From contig NZ_CP152474.1 in assembly GCF_039727615.1 (NCBI RefSeq), positions 1,612,001 to 1,676,000 of the forward strand: a DNA stretch of 64,000 nt, given 5' to 3'. The notes under the pieces are model-generated. The model searched no databases, was not told the DNA's origin, and was given only the letters and a program-made list of their open reading frames with translations. Of this stretch, positions 11,826-23,796 are shown piece after piece. Both the position numbers and the translations under genes were made by a program. The stretch comes from Leclercia sp. S52 (GTDB taxonomy: Bacteria; Pseudomonadota; Gammaproteobacteria; Enterobacterales; Enterobacteriaceae). Position 1 is the first letter of the stretch. Every line of letters starts with the position of its first letter.

Positions 11826-14097
11826 GTGTGTATGTGTCTGTCAACGCTCGCGACATGTCTGATCCTGGCCATCTTACCGCTGCTCTGGTTGCCCGCGCTG
11901 CCGACGTTGCCGGTTATCCAGGCCACGATTGTTGCCGGGGTCCTGTTGGCCTTAATCCGCCATCAGATTGCGCGCTACATGGGCTTCTGGCTGCTCTTTT
12001 TTGCCTGGGGCGGGCTTGCCGCGCTGAGCGCCGTCTGGCCGATGCAGCATTTGACCACCGGGCCGCAGAAGGCTGAGCTGGAAATTCTGGCGGCCGGGAG
12101 CGACAGGATGTACCAGGCCCGCATTGTCCGACTCAACGGCAGAGCGATGCTGCCCGCGGTGGGGGTTACGCTGTATGGCAACTCGCTGCCGCAGCCTGGC
12201 TGTGCCGGACAACGCTGGAAGATGACCTTATCGTTACGGCCCGTTCACGGCCAGCTTAACGAAGGGGGATTCGATGCCCAGCGCTATGCTCTGGCGCAGC
12301 ATCAGCCGCTGACCGGGCGCTTTACCGCCGCAGAAGTGGTGGATGCCCGCTGCAGCCTCCGCGCCCGGTATCTGGCAACGCTAACGGCCAGGCTCTCGTC
12401 TTATACCTGGGGGCCGGTGTTACTGGGGCTGGGCATGGGGGAGCGCCTGGCGGTAACGCCCGAAATTAAAAACCTGATGCGGGAAACGGGCACATCGCAT
12501 CTGATGGCGATCTCGGGATTACACATTGCGCTGGCGGCGTCGGTTATCTGGTTGCTGGTGCGTGGCATACAGTTTGTCATTCCCGCCCGCTGGGTAGGCT
12601 GGCGCGCCCCGCTGGTGGCGGGATTCTGCTTTGCCGCCTTTTACGCCTGGCTCACCGGAATGCAGCCCCCCGCGCTGCGCACAGTGGTCTCGCTGGGGGC
12701 CTGCCTGGCGCTACAGCTCAGTGGGCGTCTCTGGTCGCCCTGGCAGGTATGGCGGGTCTGCATCGCCGCCATTCTGCTGGTCGATCCGATGGCGGTGTTA
12801 TCGCATAGTCTTTTGCTATCGGCTTTTGCAGTGGCGGTGCTAATTTTCTGGTATCAGTGGGTGCCCAAACCCCGTCTGTCCGGGCCGTGGGCAGTCAGGG
12901 CGATGGTTAATCTGCTGCACCTGCAGCTTGGCATGCTGCTGCTGTTACTGCCGGTGCAGGTGATGGTCTTTCACGGATTTAGCCTATCATCCCTGGTCGC
13001 GAACCTGGTGGCAGTACCCCTGGTGACCTTTATCTCGGTGCCGCTCATTCTGCTGGCAATGTGGCTGCATCTCGGGATGTGGCCCCTGGCGGAACAGATG
13101 GTCTGGACGCTGGCGGATGGCTCGCTTTCCCTGCTGTTTGGCTTCCTGACCTCGCTGCCAGACGGCTGGATCCCGGTCGATAAACGCTGGCTGTGGCTGA
13201 CCCTGCTGCCCTGGGGGGGCCATTATCGCCTGGCGGATGTGCGGCACGCGAACCTGGCCGGTGGTCTGTATCTCGGCACTGGTGCTGGCAACGAGTCCGT
13301 TATGGCGGGCGAACAAAACGGAAGGGTGGGCGGTACATATGCTGGATGTCGGGCAGGGGCTGGCAGTGGTTATCGAGCGCCAGGGGAAAGCGATTTTATA
13401 TGACACCGGTCCTGCGTGGCCGGGCGGCGACAGCGCGCAACAGCTGATTATCCCCTGGCTACGCTGGCACCATCTACGTCCGGAAGGGGTGGTTGTCAGC
13501 CATGAACACCTGGACCATATCGGCGGGCTGGCATCGTTGCGCCAGGCATGGCCGAACATCTGGATACGCAGCCCGCTGCGCCAGGACGGACATGATCCCT
13601 GTTTTCGCGGTGAACGCTGGCAGTGGCAAGGGCTGACCTTCAGCGCCCACTGGCCCCTCGCCACCACACCGCAGCGCGGCAACAACGGTTCCTGCGTGGT
13701 TAAAATTGAGGACGGCACCCATAGCCTGTTGTTAACCGGGGATATTGAGGCGCAGGGAGAAAAAGCGATGCTCAGCCGTCACTGGCAATATCTTGCGTCT
13801 ACACTTATCCAGGTGCCGCACCATGGCAGTAATACCTCTTCGTCACTTCCTCTGGTGCAGCGCGTGGGCGGACGCATCGCCCTGGTGTCTGCATCCCGCT
13901 ATAACGCGTGGCGACTGCCCTCAAACAAGGTGGCTCGCCGTTACAGAAAGGAGGGGTATCTCTGGTTAACAACGCCCCGATCTGGACAAATCACGGTTTC
14001 ATTTTCGCAACATGGCTGGCAAATCCAACGCTTACGGGATCAAATTTTACCCCGTTGGTATCATCAGTGGTTTGGCGCGCCCGGAGATAACGGGTAG
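11826..14097 (+). pseudogene. ycaI: ComEC/Rec2-family DNA-uptake channel homologue, frameshifted
   Basis: Homologue of E. coli YcaI and of ComEC, the inner-membrane channel that takes up single-stranded DNA in competent bacteria. The sequence is split. Frame one (11826-13403) holds the N-terminal domain and the multi-span competence domain (LMAISGLHIALA near 228; MQPPALRT near 280), then runs out of frame. Frame two (usable from about 13220 to 14097) holds the metallo-beta-lactamase domain (HEHLDHIGG; VPHHGSNTSSS). Removing one G from the seven-G run at 13213-13219 joins them into about 756 residues, against 754 in E. coli, through PWGAIIAWRM. The remainder looks undamaged, so this is a recent slip or a sequencing error. 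It is followed 36 bases later by msbA. Confidence 0.9.
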
Positions 14098-14133
14098 AAT
14101 ATGCGGCTATTTCAACAAATGCTGGTTTTTTGA

Positions 14134-15882
14134 ATGCATAACGACAAAGATCTCTCCACGTGGCAGACCTTCCGCCGACTCTGGCCGGTGATAGCACCCT
14201 TCAGAACGGGCCTTATCGTGGCGGGCGTAGCGTTAATCCTCAACGCAGCCAGCGATACCTTCATGTTATCGCTCCTCAAACCGTTACTGGACGACGGTTT
14301 TGGTAAAACGGATCGCTCAGTGCTGCTCTGGATGCCACTGGTGGTTATCGGCCTGATGATTTTACGCGGCATCACCAGCTATATCTCCAGCTATTGCCTC
14401 TCCTGGGTATCGGGCAAAGTGGTCATGACCATGCGTCGTCGCCTGTTCAGCCACATGATGGGCATGCCGGTGGCGTTCTTCGATAAACAGTCCACCGGTA
14501 CTCTGCTGTCGCGCATTACCTACGATTCCGAGCAGGTTGCGTCTTCCTCCTCCAGCGCGCTGATCACCGTGGTGCGTGAAGGGGCCTCGATCATTGGCCT
14601 GTTCGTCCTGATGTTCTGGTACAGCTGGCAGCTGTCGCTGATCCTGATCGTGCTGGCACCAATCGTCTCGATCGCCATCCGCGTCGTCTCCAAACGTTTC
14701 CGCAGCATCAGTAAAAACATGCAGAACACGATGGGGCAGGTGACCACCAGCGCAGAGCAGATGCTGAAAGGGCACAAAGAGGTGCTGATTTTTGGCGGCC
14801 AGGAAGTGGAAACTAAGCGCTTCGATAAGGTCAGCAATAAGATGCGTCTGCAGGGGATGAAAATGGTTTCCGCCTCTTCCATCTCCGATCCGATCATTCA
14901 GCTTATCGCCTCTCTGGCGCTGGCATTTGTGCTGTATGCCGCCAGCTTCCCGAGCGTGATGGAAACCTTAACCGCCGGTACCATCACCGTGGTCTTCTCG
15001 TCGATGATTGCCCTGATGCGCCCGCTGAAATCGTTAACCAACGTTAACGCCCAGTTCCAGCGCGGGATGGCAGCCTGCCAGACGCTGTTTGCCATCCTCG
15101 ATTCCGAACAGGAAAAAGACGAAGGCAAACGCGTAATCGAGCGCTCAACCGGCGACGTGGAGTTCCGCAACGTGACCTTTACCTACCCGGGTCGCGATAC
15201 GCCTGCTCTGCGTAACATCAATCTGAAGATCCCGGCAGGCAAGACCGTAGCGCTGGTGGGCCGTTCTGGCTCGGGTAAATCGACCATCGCCAGCCTGATC
15301 ACCCGCTTCTACGATATTGATGAGGGTGAGATCCTGATTGATGGCCACGATCTGCGCGAGTACACCTTGCGGTCGCTGCGTAATCAGGTCGCGCTGGTCT
15401 CCCAGAATGTGCACCTGTTCAACGACACCGTGGCCAATAACATCGCCTATGCCCGTAATGAAGAGTACAGCCGCGAGCAGATTGAAGCCGCAGCGCGGAT
15501 GGCCTACGCCATGGACTTTATCAACAAGATGGATAACGGCCTGGATACCATTATCGGTGAAAACGGTGTGCTGCTCTCCGGCGGTCAGCGCCAGCGTATC
15601 GCCATTGCGCGCGCGCTGCTGCGTGACAGCCCAATCCTGATCCTCGATGAAGCCACCTCGGCGCTGGATACGGAATCCGAACGTGCTATCCAGTCTGCGC
15701 TGGATGAGTTGCAGAAGAACCGTACCTCGCTGGTGATCGCGCACCGCCTGTCGACCATCGAAAAAGCCGATGAAATCGTGGTGGTGGAAGATGGCTATAT
15801 CGTCGAGCGCGGCAGCCATACCGATCTGCTGGCGCATCAGGGCGTGTATGCGCAACTTCATAAGATGCAGTTTGGCGCATGA
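14134..15882 (+). CDS. msbA: Lipid A/phospholipid ABC flippase MsbA
   Basis: Homodimeric ABC exporter that flips core-lipid A from the inner to the outer leaflet of the inner membrane; essential. 582 residues, the family length. Six transmembrane helices occupy about residues 15-310. The nucleotide-binding domain carries Walker [10 protein letters not shown] near 376-384, signature [14 protein letters not shown] near 481-494 and Walker [13 protein letters not shown] near 500-511, with the switch histidine in VIAHRLST near 537. It overlaps the lpxK start by 4 bases (ATGA), consistent with the msbA-lpxK operon. Confidence 0.99.
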   Translation: MHNDKDLSTWQTFRRLWPVIAPFRTGLIVAGVALILNAASDTFMLSLLKPLLDDGFGKTDRSVLLWMPLVVIGLMILRGITSYISSYCLSWVSGKVVMTMRRRLFSHMMGMPVAFFDKQSTGTLLSRITYDSEQVASSSSSALITVVREGASIIGLFVLMFWYSWQLSLILIVLAPIVSIAIRVVSKRFRSISKNMQNTMGQVTTSAEQMLKGHKEVLIFGGQEVETKRFDKVSNKMRLQGMKMVSASSISDPIIQLIASLALAFVLYAASFPSVMETLTAGTITVVFSSMIALMRPLKSLTNVNAQFQRGMAACQTLFAILDSEQEKDEGKRVIERSTGDVEFRNVTFTYPGRDTPALRNINLKIPAGKTVALVGRSGSGKSTIASLITRFYDIDEGEILIDGHDLREYTLRSLRNQVALVSQNVHLFNDTVANNIAYARNEEYSREQIEAAARMAYAMDFINKMDNGLDTIIGENGVLLSGGQRQRIAIARALLRDSPILILDEATSALDTESERAIQSALDELQKNRTSLVIAHRLSTIEKADEIVVVEDGYIVERGSHTDLLAHQGVYAQLHKMQFGA

Positions 15883-16883
15883 TTGCCCGCATCTGGTCCG
15901 GTGAGTCTCCGCTCTGGCTGCTGCTGTTGCCGCTCTCCTGGCTGTATGGCCTGGTCAGCGGCCTGATCCGCCTCAGCTATAAAGTGGGGCTCAAGCGGGC
16001 CTGGCGTGCCCCCGTGCCGGTGGTGGTGGTGGGCAACCTCACTGCTGGCGGCAACGGTAAAACGCCGGTGGTGATCTGGCTGGTGGAACAGCTGACCCGA
16101 CGCGGTATCCGCGTGGGGGTCGTCTCCCGGGGCTACGGCGGTAAGGCGGAGCGCTATCCGCTACTGTTGACCGCGCAAACCACTACTGCGCAAGCGGGGG
16201 ATGAGCCGGTGCTGATCTTTCAGCGCACCGGTGCGCCGGTGGCGGTCTCGCCGGTGCGCAGCGAGGCCGTTCAGGTTCTGCTGAGCCAGGCGAATGTGCA
16301 GATTGTTATTACCGACGATGGGCTGCAGCACTACGCCCTGGCCCGGGACAAAGAGATCGTGGTGATTGACGGCGTGCGCCGCTTTGGTAACGGCTGGTGG
16401 TTACCCGCCGGGCCGATGCGCGAGCGCGCGTCTCGCTTAGGTTCTGTGGATGCGGTCATCGTTAACGGCGGTACGGCGCAGGCGGGGGAGATCCCCATGC
16501 AGCTGCGTCCTGGTCTGGCGGTGAATCTGCTGACCGGCGAGCGGCGCGATGTCGCTGAACTTAATAATCTGGTGGCGATGGCCGGGATCGGTCATCCCCC
16601 GCGCTTTTTCACTACTCTCGAAGCCTGCGGTGCCCGGCTCGTTAATACGGTGCCGCTAGCCGACCATCAGGCGCTGACTCTGGATCAGGTGTCAGGCTTT
16701 ACCGCACCCGGCCAGACGCTGATCATGACCGAAAAAGATGCGGTGAAATGCCGCGCGTTTGCCCGCGACAACTGGTGGTATTTACCGGTTGATGCTGAAC
16801 TGCAGGGCGAACAGCCTGAACGGCTGCTGCAGGAACTTATCGCCCTCGCAGGGCAGGTTAACGAGGTTTCACCCGCGCACTAA
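15879..16883 (+). CDS. lpxK: Tetraacyldisaccharide 4'-kinase
   Basis: Phosphorylates the 4' position of the lipid A disaccharide to make lipid IVA on the inner face of the inner membrane. 334 residues, slightly longer than E. coli LpxK (328). An N-terminal hydrophobic helix lies at about residues 5-30. The P-loop variant [12 protein letters not shown] is near 53-64, and the Walker B-like DDGLQHY motif is near 138-144. The start overlaps the msbA stop (ATGA), so the two are translationally coupled. The gene is intact. Confidence 0.98.
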   Translation: MIARIWSGESPLWLLLLPLSWLYGLVSGLIRLSYKVGLKRAWRAPVPVVVVGNLTAGGNGKTPVVIWLVEQLTRRGIRVGVVSRGYGGKAERYPLLLTAQTTTAQAGDEPVLIFQRTGAPVAVSPVRSEAVQVLLSQANVQIVITDDGLQHYALARDKEIVVIDGVRRFGNGWWLPAGPMRERASRLGSVDAVIVNGGTAQAGEIPMQLRPGLAVNLLTGERRDVAELNNLVAMAGIGHPPRFFTTLEACGARLVNTVPLADHQALTLDQVSGFTAPGQTLIMTEKDAVKCRAFARDNWWYLPVDAELQGEQPERLLQELIALAGQVNEVSPAH

Positions 16884-16898
16884 CTGACAGGACATGGC

Positions 16899-18080
16899 AT
16901 GGCTCTACCGCAACTCACGCTTTCAGCCGCACGTCATCTTCATCTCGCCGCGCAGGGGCTTTTGAAAAAGCCCCGTCGTCGCGCGCAGCCCGCCGATATT
17001 CTTACCACCATCCAGCGCATGTCGCTGCTGCAGATCGACACCATCAATATCGTTGCCCGCAGCCCGTATCTGGTGCTGTTCAGCCGTCTCGGCCACTATC
17101 AGCCAGACTGGCTGGATAACGCGCTGCGTCAGGGCGAGCTGATGGAGTACTGGGCGCATGAGGCGTGCTTCCTGCCGCGCAGCGATTTTGCCCTGGTGCG
17201 TCACCGGATGCTCTCCCCCGACAACATGGGCTGGAAATACCGCCAGGCCTGGATGCAGGAGCACGCGGAAGACATTGAGCAGCTAATCGCCCATATTCAT
17301 GAGAAGGGTCCGGTACGTTCTGCCGATTTCGAACATCCCCGCAAAGGGGCCAGCGGATGGTGGGAGTGGAAGCCGCACAAACGCCATCTTGAGGGGCTGT
17401 TTACCGCCGGGAAAGTGATGGTTGTAGAAAGACGTAACTTCCAGCGCGTTTACGATCTCACCCATCGGGTGATGCCGGAGTGGGATGACAGCCGGGATAT
17501 GCTGACCCAGGCGGCGGCCGAAGCCGTAATGCTGGAAAACAGCGCCCGCAGTCTGGGCATTTTCCGCGCCCAGTGGTTAGCCGATTATTATCGCCTCCGT
17601 CGGCCAGTTCTGGCCCCGCTGCTTGAGCGCTGGCAGGCGCAGCAGCAGGTCGTTCGCGTTGAGGTGGAGGCTCTGGGAGAGATGTGGCTGCATGCCGATC
17701 TGCTGCCGCTGCTTCCTCTTGCAGAGGAAGGCAAGCTCACCGCCACCCACAGCGCTGTCCTGTCACCGTTTGATCCGGTGGTCTGGGATCGTAAACGCGC
17801 GGAGCAGCTGTTTAACTTCAGCTACCGGCTGGAGTGCTATACCCCGGCTCCGAAACGCCAGTACGGCTATTTCGTCCTGCCGCTGCTGCATAAAGGGCAG
17901 CTGGTGGGGCGGATGGATGCCAAAATGCACCGCAAAACCGGTGAGCTACAGATTATCGCCCTCTTTCTGGAAGAGGGTGTCCGGGTCAGCGCCGGGCTGG
18001 AAAAGGGGCTCACTGCCGCAATCAGCGACTTTGCGGGCTGGCAGGGGGGCAACACGGATCGCGCTGGGCCATCTTCCTGA
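16899..18080 (+). CDS. ycaQ: Winged-helix DNA crosslink glycosylase YcaQ, C-terminus frameshifted
   Basis: HTH_42/YcaQ family DNA glycosylase that unhooks interstrand crosslinks and excises N7-alkylated bases in E. coli. The frame as given encodes 393 residues and ends in an unrelated tail (GGNTDRAGPSS). Removing one G from the six-G run at 18044-18049 continues it to a stop at 18129, giving 409 residues (E. coli 410) with the expected GLFAACRSGWEID ending. The body is intact, including the QIDTINIVARS region near 46-56 thought to hold the catalytic QxD-type motif. Only the last ~16 residues differ, so activity could survive even if the shift is real. It sits between lpxK and ycaR. Confidence 0.9.
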   Translation: MALPQLTLSAARHLHLAAQGLLKKPRRRAQPADILTTIQRMSLLQIDTINIVARSPYLVLFSRLGHYQPDWLDNALRQGELMEYWAHEACFLPRSDFALVRHRMLSPDNMGWKYRQAWMQEHAEDIEQLIAHIHEKGPVRSADFEHPRKGASGWWEWKPHKRHLEGLFTAGKVMVVERRNFQRVYDLTHRVMPEWDDSRDMLTQAAAEAVMLENSARSLGIFRAQWLADYYRLRRPVLAPLLERWQAQQQVVRVEVEALGEMWLHADLLPLLPLAEEGKLTATHSAVLSPFDPVVWDRKRAEQLFNFSYRLECYTPAPKRQYGYFVLPLLHKGQLVGRMDAKMHRKTGELQIIALFLEEGVRVSAGLEKGLTAAISDFAGWQGGNTDRAGPSS

Positions 18081-18174
18081 CGGGCTTTTTGCTGCCTGTC
18101 GAAGTGGCTGGGAAATAGACGCGGTCTGAAAAAGGAATATGGTAAGCTTTACCGATCATTGATACGGAGGAACT

Positions 18175-19100
<926 letters not shown>

Positions 19101-19107
19101 TCCCCGC

Positions 19108-19138
19108 CATCCCCCCCATCCGGGGGGGATGCTTTTCT
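19108..19138 (+). terminator. Terminator of the lpxK-kdsB region
   Basis: 10-bp perfect stem CATCCCCCCC / GGGGGGGATG with a 4-base loop, followed by CTTTTCTT, 7 bases after the kdsB stop. It includes seven-C and seven-G runs, which makes it prone to homopolymer errors. Confidence 0.88.
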
Positions 19139-19232
19139 TCCGAATTTCTTCATCAGAATCGCCTCACAAGAGTGACATCCGCCCGCCAGACGCTCATTAT
19201 AAAAGCAGTAGTCTTAATGGGGGTAATCTAAA

Positions 19233-20126
19233 ATGGAACAGCTGCGTGCCGAACTCAGCCATCTGCTGGGTGAAAAACTGAGCCGTCTGGAATGTGTGCA
19301 TGAAAAGGCGGATACCACGCTGTGGTCGTTGTATGACAGCCAGGGAAACCCCATGCCGTTACTGGCGCGAAGCTTCACTTCACCGGATGTTGCCCGACAG
19401 CTGGCGTGGAAAATCTCCATGCTGGCTCGCAGCGGTACGGTCAGAATGCCGACCGTGTATGGCGTAATGACCCATGAAGAGCATCCGGGTCCTGACGTAC
19501 TGCTGATCGAGCGCCTGCGCGGCGTCTCAGTTGAAGCGCCGGCCCGCTCCCCGGAACGCTGGGAACAGCTCAAAGACCAAATTGTCGAGGCGCTACTGGC
19601 CTGGCACCGGATGGACAGCGGCGGGTTGGTCGGGGCGGTGGACAGCACCCAGGAGAACCTCTGGCCGCTCTGGTATCGCCAGCGGGTGGAGGTGTTGTGG
19701 GGAACGCTGAACCAGTATCGCAACACCGGCCTGACCATGCAGGATAAACGGATCCTGTTTCGGACCCGTGAATGCCTGCCCGCCCTGTTTGAAGGCTTCA
19801 ACGACAACAGCGTGCTGATCCACGGCAGCTTTACCCTGCGCAGCATGCTCAAGGATCCGCGCAGCGATCAGCTTCTGGCGATGGTCGGGCCGGGGGTAAT
19901 GCTGTGGGCTCCGCGGGAGTATGAACTGTTTCGCCTGAGCGAAAGCGGGCTGGCAGAGGATCTCCTCTGGTACTATCTGCAGCGCGCGCCGGTCTCAGAG
20001 TCATTCCTCTGGCGGCGCTGGCTGTACATATTATGGGACGAAGTGGCGCAGCTGGTGAATACCGGACGCTTCAACCGTGCCAACTTCGATCTGGCGTCAA
20101 AATCACTGATTCCCTGGCTCGTCTGA
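19233..20126 (+). CDS. ycbJ: YcbJ, phosphotransferase/kinase-fold protein
   Basis: 297-residue protein, the same length as E. coli YcbJ, belonging to the aminoglycoside phosphotransferase-like fold; substrate unknown. A lysine/ATP-lobe region covers roughly 20-70. A VLLIERLRG hinge is near 90-98 and a LIHGSFTLRSML stretch near 194-205, where catalytic-loop residues would lie; it departs from the canonical HxD motif, so activity cannot be assumed. Its 3' end overlaps the convergent elyC by 24 bases. Confidence 0.93.
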   Translation: MEQLRAELSHLLGEKLSRLECVHEKADTTLWSLYDSQGNPMPLLARSFTSPDVARQLAWKISMLARSGTVRMPTVYGVMTHEEHPGPDVLLIERLRGVSVEAPARSPERWEQLKDQIVEALLAWHRMDSGGLVGAVDSTQENLWPLWYRQRVEVLWGTLNQYRNTGLTMQDKRILFRTRECLPALFEGFNDNSVLIHGSFTLRSMLKDPRSDQLLAMVGPGVMLWAPREYELFRLSESGLAEDLLWYYLQRAPVSESFLWRRWLYILWDEVAQLVNTGRFNRANFDLASKSLIPWLV

Positions 20127-20882
20127 AGGGCCTTTAAGCCACTGCCAGACGCGTCCGAGCGTCTCGTAACCGACACGATCGCTGTGCATCAGCCACACCG
20201 GGGACGGAATAATCCGTTCCCAGGGGTTGAGCGGGGCGCTAATCGCCAGCTGATTGGCGGGGGCGGGCAGCGGGTGTAACCCCTGCTGTTCAAAGAAGAT
20301 CATCGCCCGCGGCAGATGCGAGGCGGAGGTCACCAGCAGGAACGGGGCATCGCCGATCGCCTGCTTCACCGCCGCGGCTTCCTCTTCGGTATCTTTCGGG
20401 CTGTCGAGGGTGATAATGTCCTCGCGCGGGACCCCCAGCGACTGCGCCACGCGCGCCCCGGCCTCGGCGGTACTCACCGGATTGCTTTGCGCCGCCGCCC
20501 CGGTGAAGATCATCTTCGAGCCCGGATTAGCCAGCCACAGGCGCATCCCTTCATTGAGTCGCGGCAGGCTGTTGTTGATGAGATTAGAGCTGGGCGCCCA
20601 GTCCGTATCCCAGGTATAGCCCCCGCCGAGCACCACAATGTACTCAACTTTTTGATTTCCCTGCCAGGTCGGGTACTTATCTTCCACCGGACGTAGCAGA
20701 CCGTCCGCCACCGGCTGCAGGCTCAACAGCAGCAGCATCAGCCAACCTGCCGTGGTCATCATTTTACCGGTTTTCTGAAAGCGGCTGAACCACAGCAACC
20801 CCAGACCCAGCGCGATACACAGCAGAAGAAGAGGGAGGGGAAGCATCATGCCGCCAATATATTTTTTTAGGGTAAAAAGCAT
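20103..20882 (-). CDS. elyC: Envelope biogenesis factor ElyC
   Basis: DUF218-domain inner-membrane protein (YcbC) needed for normal peptidoglycan synthesis at low temperature in E. coli, affecting the undecaprenyl lipid-carrier pool. 259 residues, as in E. coli. Two N-terminal hydrophobic segments lie at about 12-30 and 38-57. The periplasmic DUF218 domain begins with VVLGGGYTWD near 84-93, with the conserved VTSASHLPRA near 185-194. Convergent with ycbJ (24-base overlap) and divergent from cmoM. Confidence 0.96.
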   Translation of the reverse strand: MLFTLKKYIGGMMLPLPLLLLCIALGLGLLWFSRFQKTGKMMTTAGWLMLLLLSLQPVADGLLRPVEDKYPTWQGNQKVEYIVVLGGGYTWDTDWAPSSNLINNSLPRLNEGMRLWLANPGSKMIFTGAAAQSNPVSTAEAGARVAQSLGVPREDIITLDSPKDTEEEAAAVKQAIGDAPFLLVTSASHLPRAMIFFEQQGLHPLPAPANQLAISAPLNPWERIIPSPVWLMHSDRVGYETLGRVWQWLKGPSDEPGNQ

Positions 20883-21006
20883 CCTTTCTGGCTCCTTTTT
20901 TGACCATACAGCTGAGGATTGTTAGCGATATTACACCAGAGAGGTTCATTCTCCGTCCGGCTGTGACAAAATAGCGGTTTTGTTGTTAGTGGGTGGAGCT
21001 CTCCCA

Positions 21007-21792
21007 ATGCGGGATCGCAATTTTGATGACATCGCGGAAAAGTTTGCCCGCAATATTTATGGCACGACCAAGGGCCAGCTGCGTCAAACGATCCTCTGGC
21101 AGGATCTGGACATCCTGCTCGACCGCTTTGGGTCGAAAAAATTGCGCGTTCTCGATGCCGGCGGCGGTGAAGGTCAGACCGCAATAAAAATGGCCGAACG
21201 CGGACACCATGTCATCCTTTGCGATCTGTCGGCAGAGATGATCGTCCGGGCCGAAAGCGCCGCGAAGGAGAAAGGTGTGAGCGATAACATGCAATTTATA
21301 CATTGCGCCGCTCAGGACATCGCTCAACATTTGGAAAGCCCGGTTGATCTGATATTGTCTCATGCGGTGCTGGAGTGGGTGGCCGATCCCCAGGCGCTGT
21401 TGCAGACGCTGTGGTCGATACTCTGCCCCGGCGGTGCGCTGTCGTTGATGTTCTACAACGCCAACGGCCTGCTGATGCGTAACGTGCTGGTGGGCAATTT
21501 CGGCTATGTGCAGCAGGGCATGTACAAAAAGAAACGGCGCACGCTTTCACCGGACTTTCCGCGCGATCCGCAGCAGGTTTACGGCTGGCTGGAAGCGATG
21601 GGCTGGCAGATCGCCGGGAAAACCGGCATCAGGGTGTTTCACGATTATCTGCGTGATAAACAAAAGCAGCATGAGTGCTTTGACGCCCTCACAGAATTAG
21701 AGACGCGGTACTGTCGCCAGGAGCCCTGGATTAGCCTTGGCCGCTACATACACGTCACCGCGTACAAGCCGCAGAGCAAGGATAACTTATGA
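21007..21792 (+). CDS. cmoM: tRNA uridine-34 carboxymethoxy methyltransferase CmoM
   Basis: SAM-dependent methyltransferase (formerly SmtA) that methylates cmo5U34 to mcmo5U in certain tRNAs. The ATG at 21007 ([13 protein letters not shown]) gives 261 residues, the E. coli length, with GGAG 9-12 bases upstream. A frame-extended ATG at 20980 lacks such support. Motif [17 protein letters not shown] is near 46-61, and the acidic residue follows in ILCDLSAEM. The stop overlaps the mukF start (ATGA-type, 4 bases), placing it first in the cmoM-mukFEB operon. Confidence 0.97.
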   Translation: MRDRNFDDIAEKFARNIYGTTKGQLRQTILWQDLDILLDRFGSKKLRVLDAGGGEGQTAIKMAERGHHVILCDLSAEMIVRAESAAKEKGVSDNMQFIHCAAQDIAQHLESPVDLILSHAVLEWVADPQALLQTLWSILCPGGALSLMFYNANGLLMRNVLVGNFGYVQQGMYKKKRRTLSPDFPRDPQQVYGWLEAMGWQIAGKTGIRVFHDYLRDKQKQHECFDALTELETRYCRQEPWISLGRYIHVTAYKPQSKDNL

Positions 21793-23111
21793 GTGAATTT
21801 TCCCAGACAGTCCCCGAACTGGTTGCCTGGGCCCGAAAAAACGATTTCTCCCTCTCGCTGCCGGTCGACAGACTCTCTTTTCTGCTGGCGGTTGCCACGC
21901 TGAACGGCGAACGGCTGGATGGAGAAATGAGCGAGGGCGAACTGGTGGATGCGTTCCGCCATGTCAGTGATGCGTTTGAGCAAACCAGCGAAACCATTAA
22001 TGTGCGTGCCAATAACGCGATTAACGATATGGTGCGTCAACGTCTGCTGAACCGCTTTACCAGCGAACAGGCGGAAGGAAACGCCATCTATCGCCTGACG
22101 CCGCTGGGCATCGGCATCACCGACTACTACATTCGCCAGCGCGAATTCTCAACCCTGCGTCTCTCGATGCAGCTCTCCATTGTGGCGGGCGAACTGAAGC
22201 GTGCGGCCGATGCCGCTGAAGAAGACGGCGACGAATTCCACTGGCATCGTAACGTCTACGCGCCGCTGAAATATTCGGTGGCCGAAATCTTCGACAGCAT
22301 CGATCTGACCCAGCGCATCATGGACGAGCAGCAGCAGCTGGTGAAGGACGACATCGCCCAGCTGCTGAACAAAGACTGGCGTGCGGCGATCTCCAGCTGC
22401 GAAATGCTGCTGTCAGAAACCTCAGGTACCCTGCGTGAACTGCAGGATACGCTGGAGGCCGCGGGCGACAAGCTGCAGGCCAACCTGCTGCGCATCCAGG
22501 ATGCCACGCTGGCCCATGACAACCTGCATTTTGTCGATCGTCTGGTCTTCGACCTGCAAAGCAAACTCGATCGCATTATCAGCTGGGGCCAGCAGTCTAT
22601 CGACCTGTGGATCGGCTATGACCGCCACGTGCATAAATTTATCCGTACCGCCATCGACATGGATAAAAACCGCGTCTTTGCCCAGCGTCTGCGCCAGTCG
22701 GTCCAGACCTACTTCGATGCGCCATGGGCGCTGACCTACGCCAGTGCCGACCGTCTGCTTGATATGCGTGACGAAGAGATGAGCCTGCGCGACGAAGAGG
22801 TGACCGGCGAACTGCCAGCCGATCTGGAATACGAAGAGTTTAACGAAATACGCGAACAGCTAGCCGCGATGATCGAGGCGCAGCTGGCGATCTTCAAAGC
22901 CAAAAACACACCGCTGGATCTCGGTCTGGTGGTGCGCGACTATCTCGCCCAATACCCACGTGCGCGCCATTTCGATATCGCCCGCATCGTGGTCGATCAG
23001 GCGGTACGTCTGGGCGTCGCGCAAGCAGATTTCACCGGCCTGCCGCCGAAGTGGCAGCCGATTAACGATTACGGAGCCAAGGTACAGGCGCATGTCATTG
23101 ACAAATATTGA
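21789..23111 (+). CDS. mukF: Chromosome partition kleisin MukF
   Basis: Kleisin subunit of the MukBEF condensin; it dimerises through its N-terminal winged helix, binds MukE in the middle and touches the MukB neck and head at its two ends. 440 residues, as in E. coli. The N-terminal winged-helix region spans about 1-120, a helical middle domain follows, and the C-terminal head-binding domain lies at about 360-440. It overlaps cmoM by 4 bases and mukE by 20 bases, so the complex is translated as a coupled unit. Confidence 0.98.
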   Translation: MSEFSQTVPELVAWARKNDFSLSLPVDRLSFLLAVATLNGERLDGEMSEGELVDAFRHVSDAFEQTSETINVRANNAINDMVRQRLLNRFTSEQAEGNAIYRLTPLGIGITDYYIRQREFSTLRLSMQLSIVAGELKRAADAAEEDGDEFHWHRNVYAPLKYSVAEIFDSIDLTQRIMDEQQQLVKDDIAQLLNKDWRAAISSCEMLLSETSGTLRELQDTLEAAGDKLQANLLRIQDATLAHDNLHFVDRLVFDLQSKLDRIISWGQQSIDLWIGYDRHVHKFIRTAIDMDKNRVFAQRLRQSVQTYFDAPWALTYASADRLLDMRDEEMSLRDEEVTGELPADLEYEEFNEIREQLAAMIEAQLAIFKAKNTPLDLGLVVRDYLAQYPRARHFDIARIVVDQAVRLGVAQADFTGLPPKWQPINDYGAKVQAHVIDKY

Positions 23112-23796
23112 ACACGTGATGCCAGTTAAGCTGGCCCAGGCGCTGGCAAATCCGATCTTTCCGGCGCTGGACAGCCAGCTGCGTGCCGGTCGTCACATTG
23201 GTCTCGACGAGCTGGATAATCACGCCTTTTTGATGGATTTTCAGGAATACCTGGAAGAGTTTTACGCCCGCTATAACGTGGAGCTGATCCGCGCCCCGGA
23301 AGGTTTCTTCTACCTGCGCCCGCGCTCCACCACGCTGATCCCGCGCTCGGTGCTGTCCGAGCTGGACATGATGGTCGGTAAAATTCTTTGCTACCTCTAT
23401 CTCAGCCCGGAGCGTCTGGCTAACGAAGGCATCTTTACCCAGCAGGAGCTCTATGACGAGCTGCTGACGCTGGCGGACGAAGGCAAGCTGCTGAAGCTGG
23501 TGAACAACCGCTCCACCGGTTCCGACGTTGACCGTCAGAAGTTACAGGAAAAAGTGCGCTCCTCCCTGAACCGCCTGCGCCGTCTGGGGATGGTGTGGTT
23601 TATGGGCCACGACAGCAGTAAATTCCGCATCACGGAATCGGTATTCCGCTTTGGCGCCGACGTGCGCGTGGGCGACGACGCCCGTGAAGCGCAGCTGCGC
23701 ATGATCCGCGATGGCGAAGCGATGCCGGTGGAAAACCATCTGCAGCTCAATGATGAGCATGAAGACAATCAGCCGGATAGCGGGGAGGAAGAGTAA
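23092..23796 (+). CDS. mukE: Chromosome partition protein MukE
   Basis: KITE-type tandem winged-helix subunit of MukBEF, which binds the MukF linker and regulates MukB ATPase and DNA contact. I chose the ATG at 23092 ([15 protein letters not shown]), giving 234 residues, the E. coli length. A longer open frame from 22960 is just the shadow of mukF. The acidic tail ([14 protein letters not shown]) is typical. The start lies 20 bases inside mukF, and the stop codon TAA shares its last base with the mukB ATG (TAATG). Confidence 0.97.
   Translation: MSLTNIEHVMPVKLAQALANPIFPALDSQLRAGRHIGLDELDNHAFLMDFQEYLEEFYARYNVELIRAPEGFFYLRPRSTTLIPRSVLSELDMMVGKILCYLYLSPERLANEGIFTQQELYDELLTLADEGKLLKLVNNRSTGSDVDRQKLQEKVRSSLNRLRRLGMVWFMGHDSSKFRITESVFRFGADVRVGDDAREAQLRMIRDGEAMPVENHLQLNDEHEDNQPDSGEEE

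Noticed and set aside
12666..12671. Six-C run in ycaI as another slip site
   Set aside because: The sequence on both sides (MQPPALRT) stays in the family frame.
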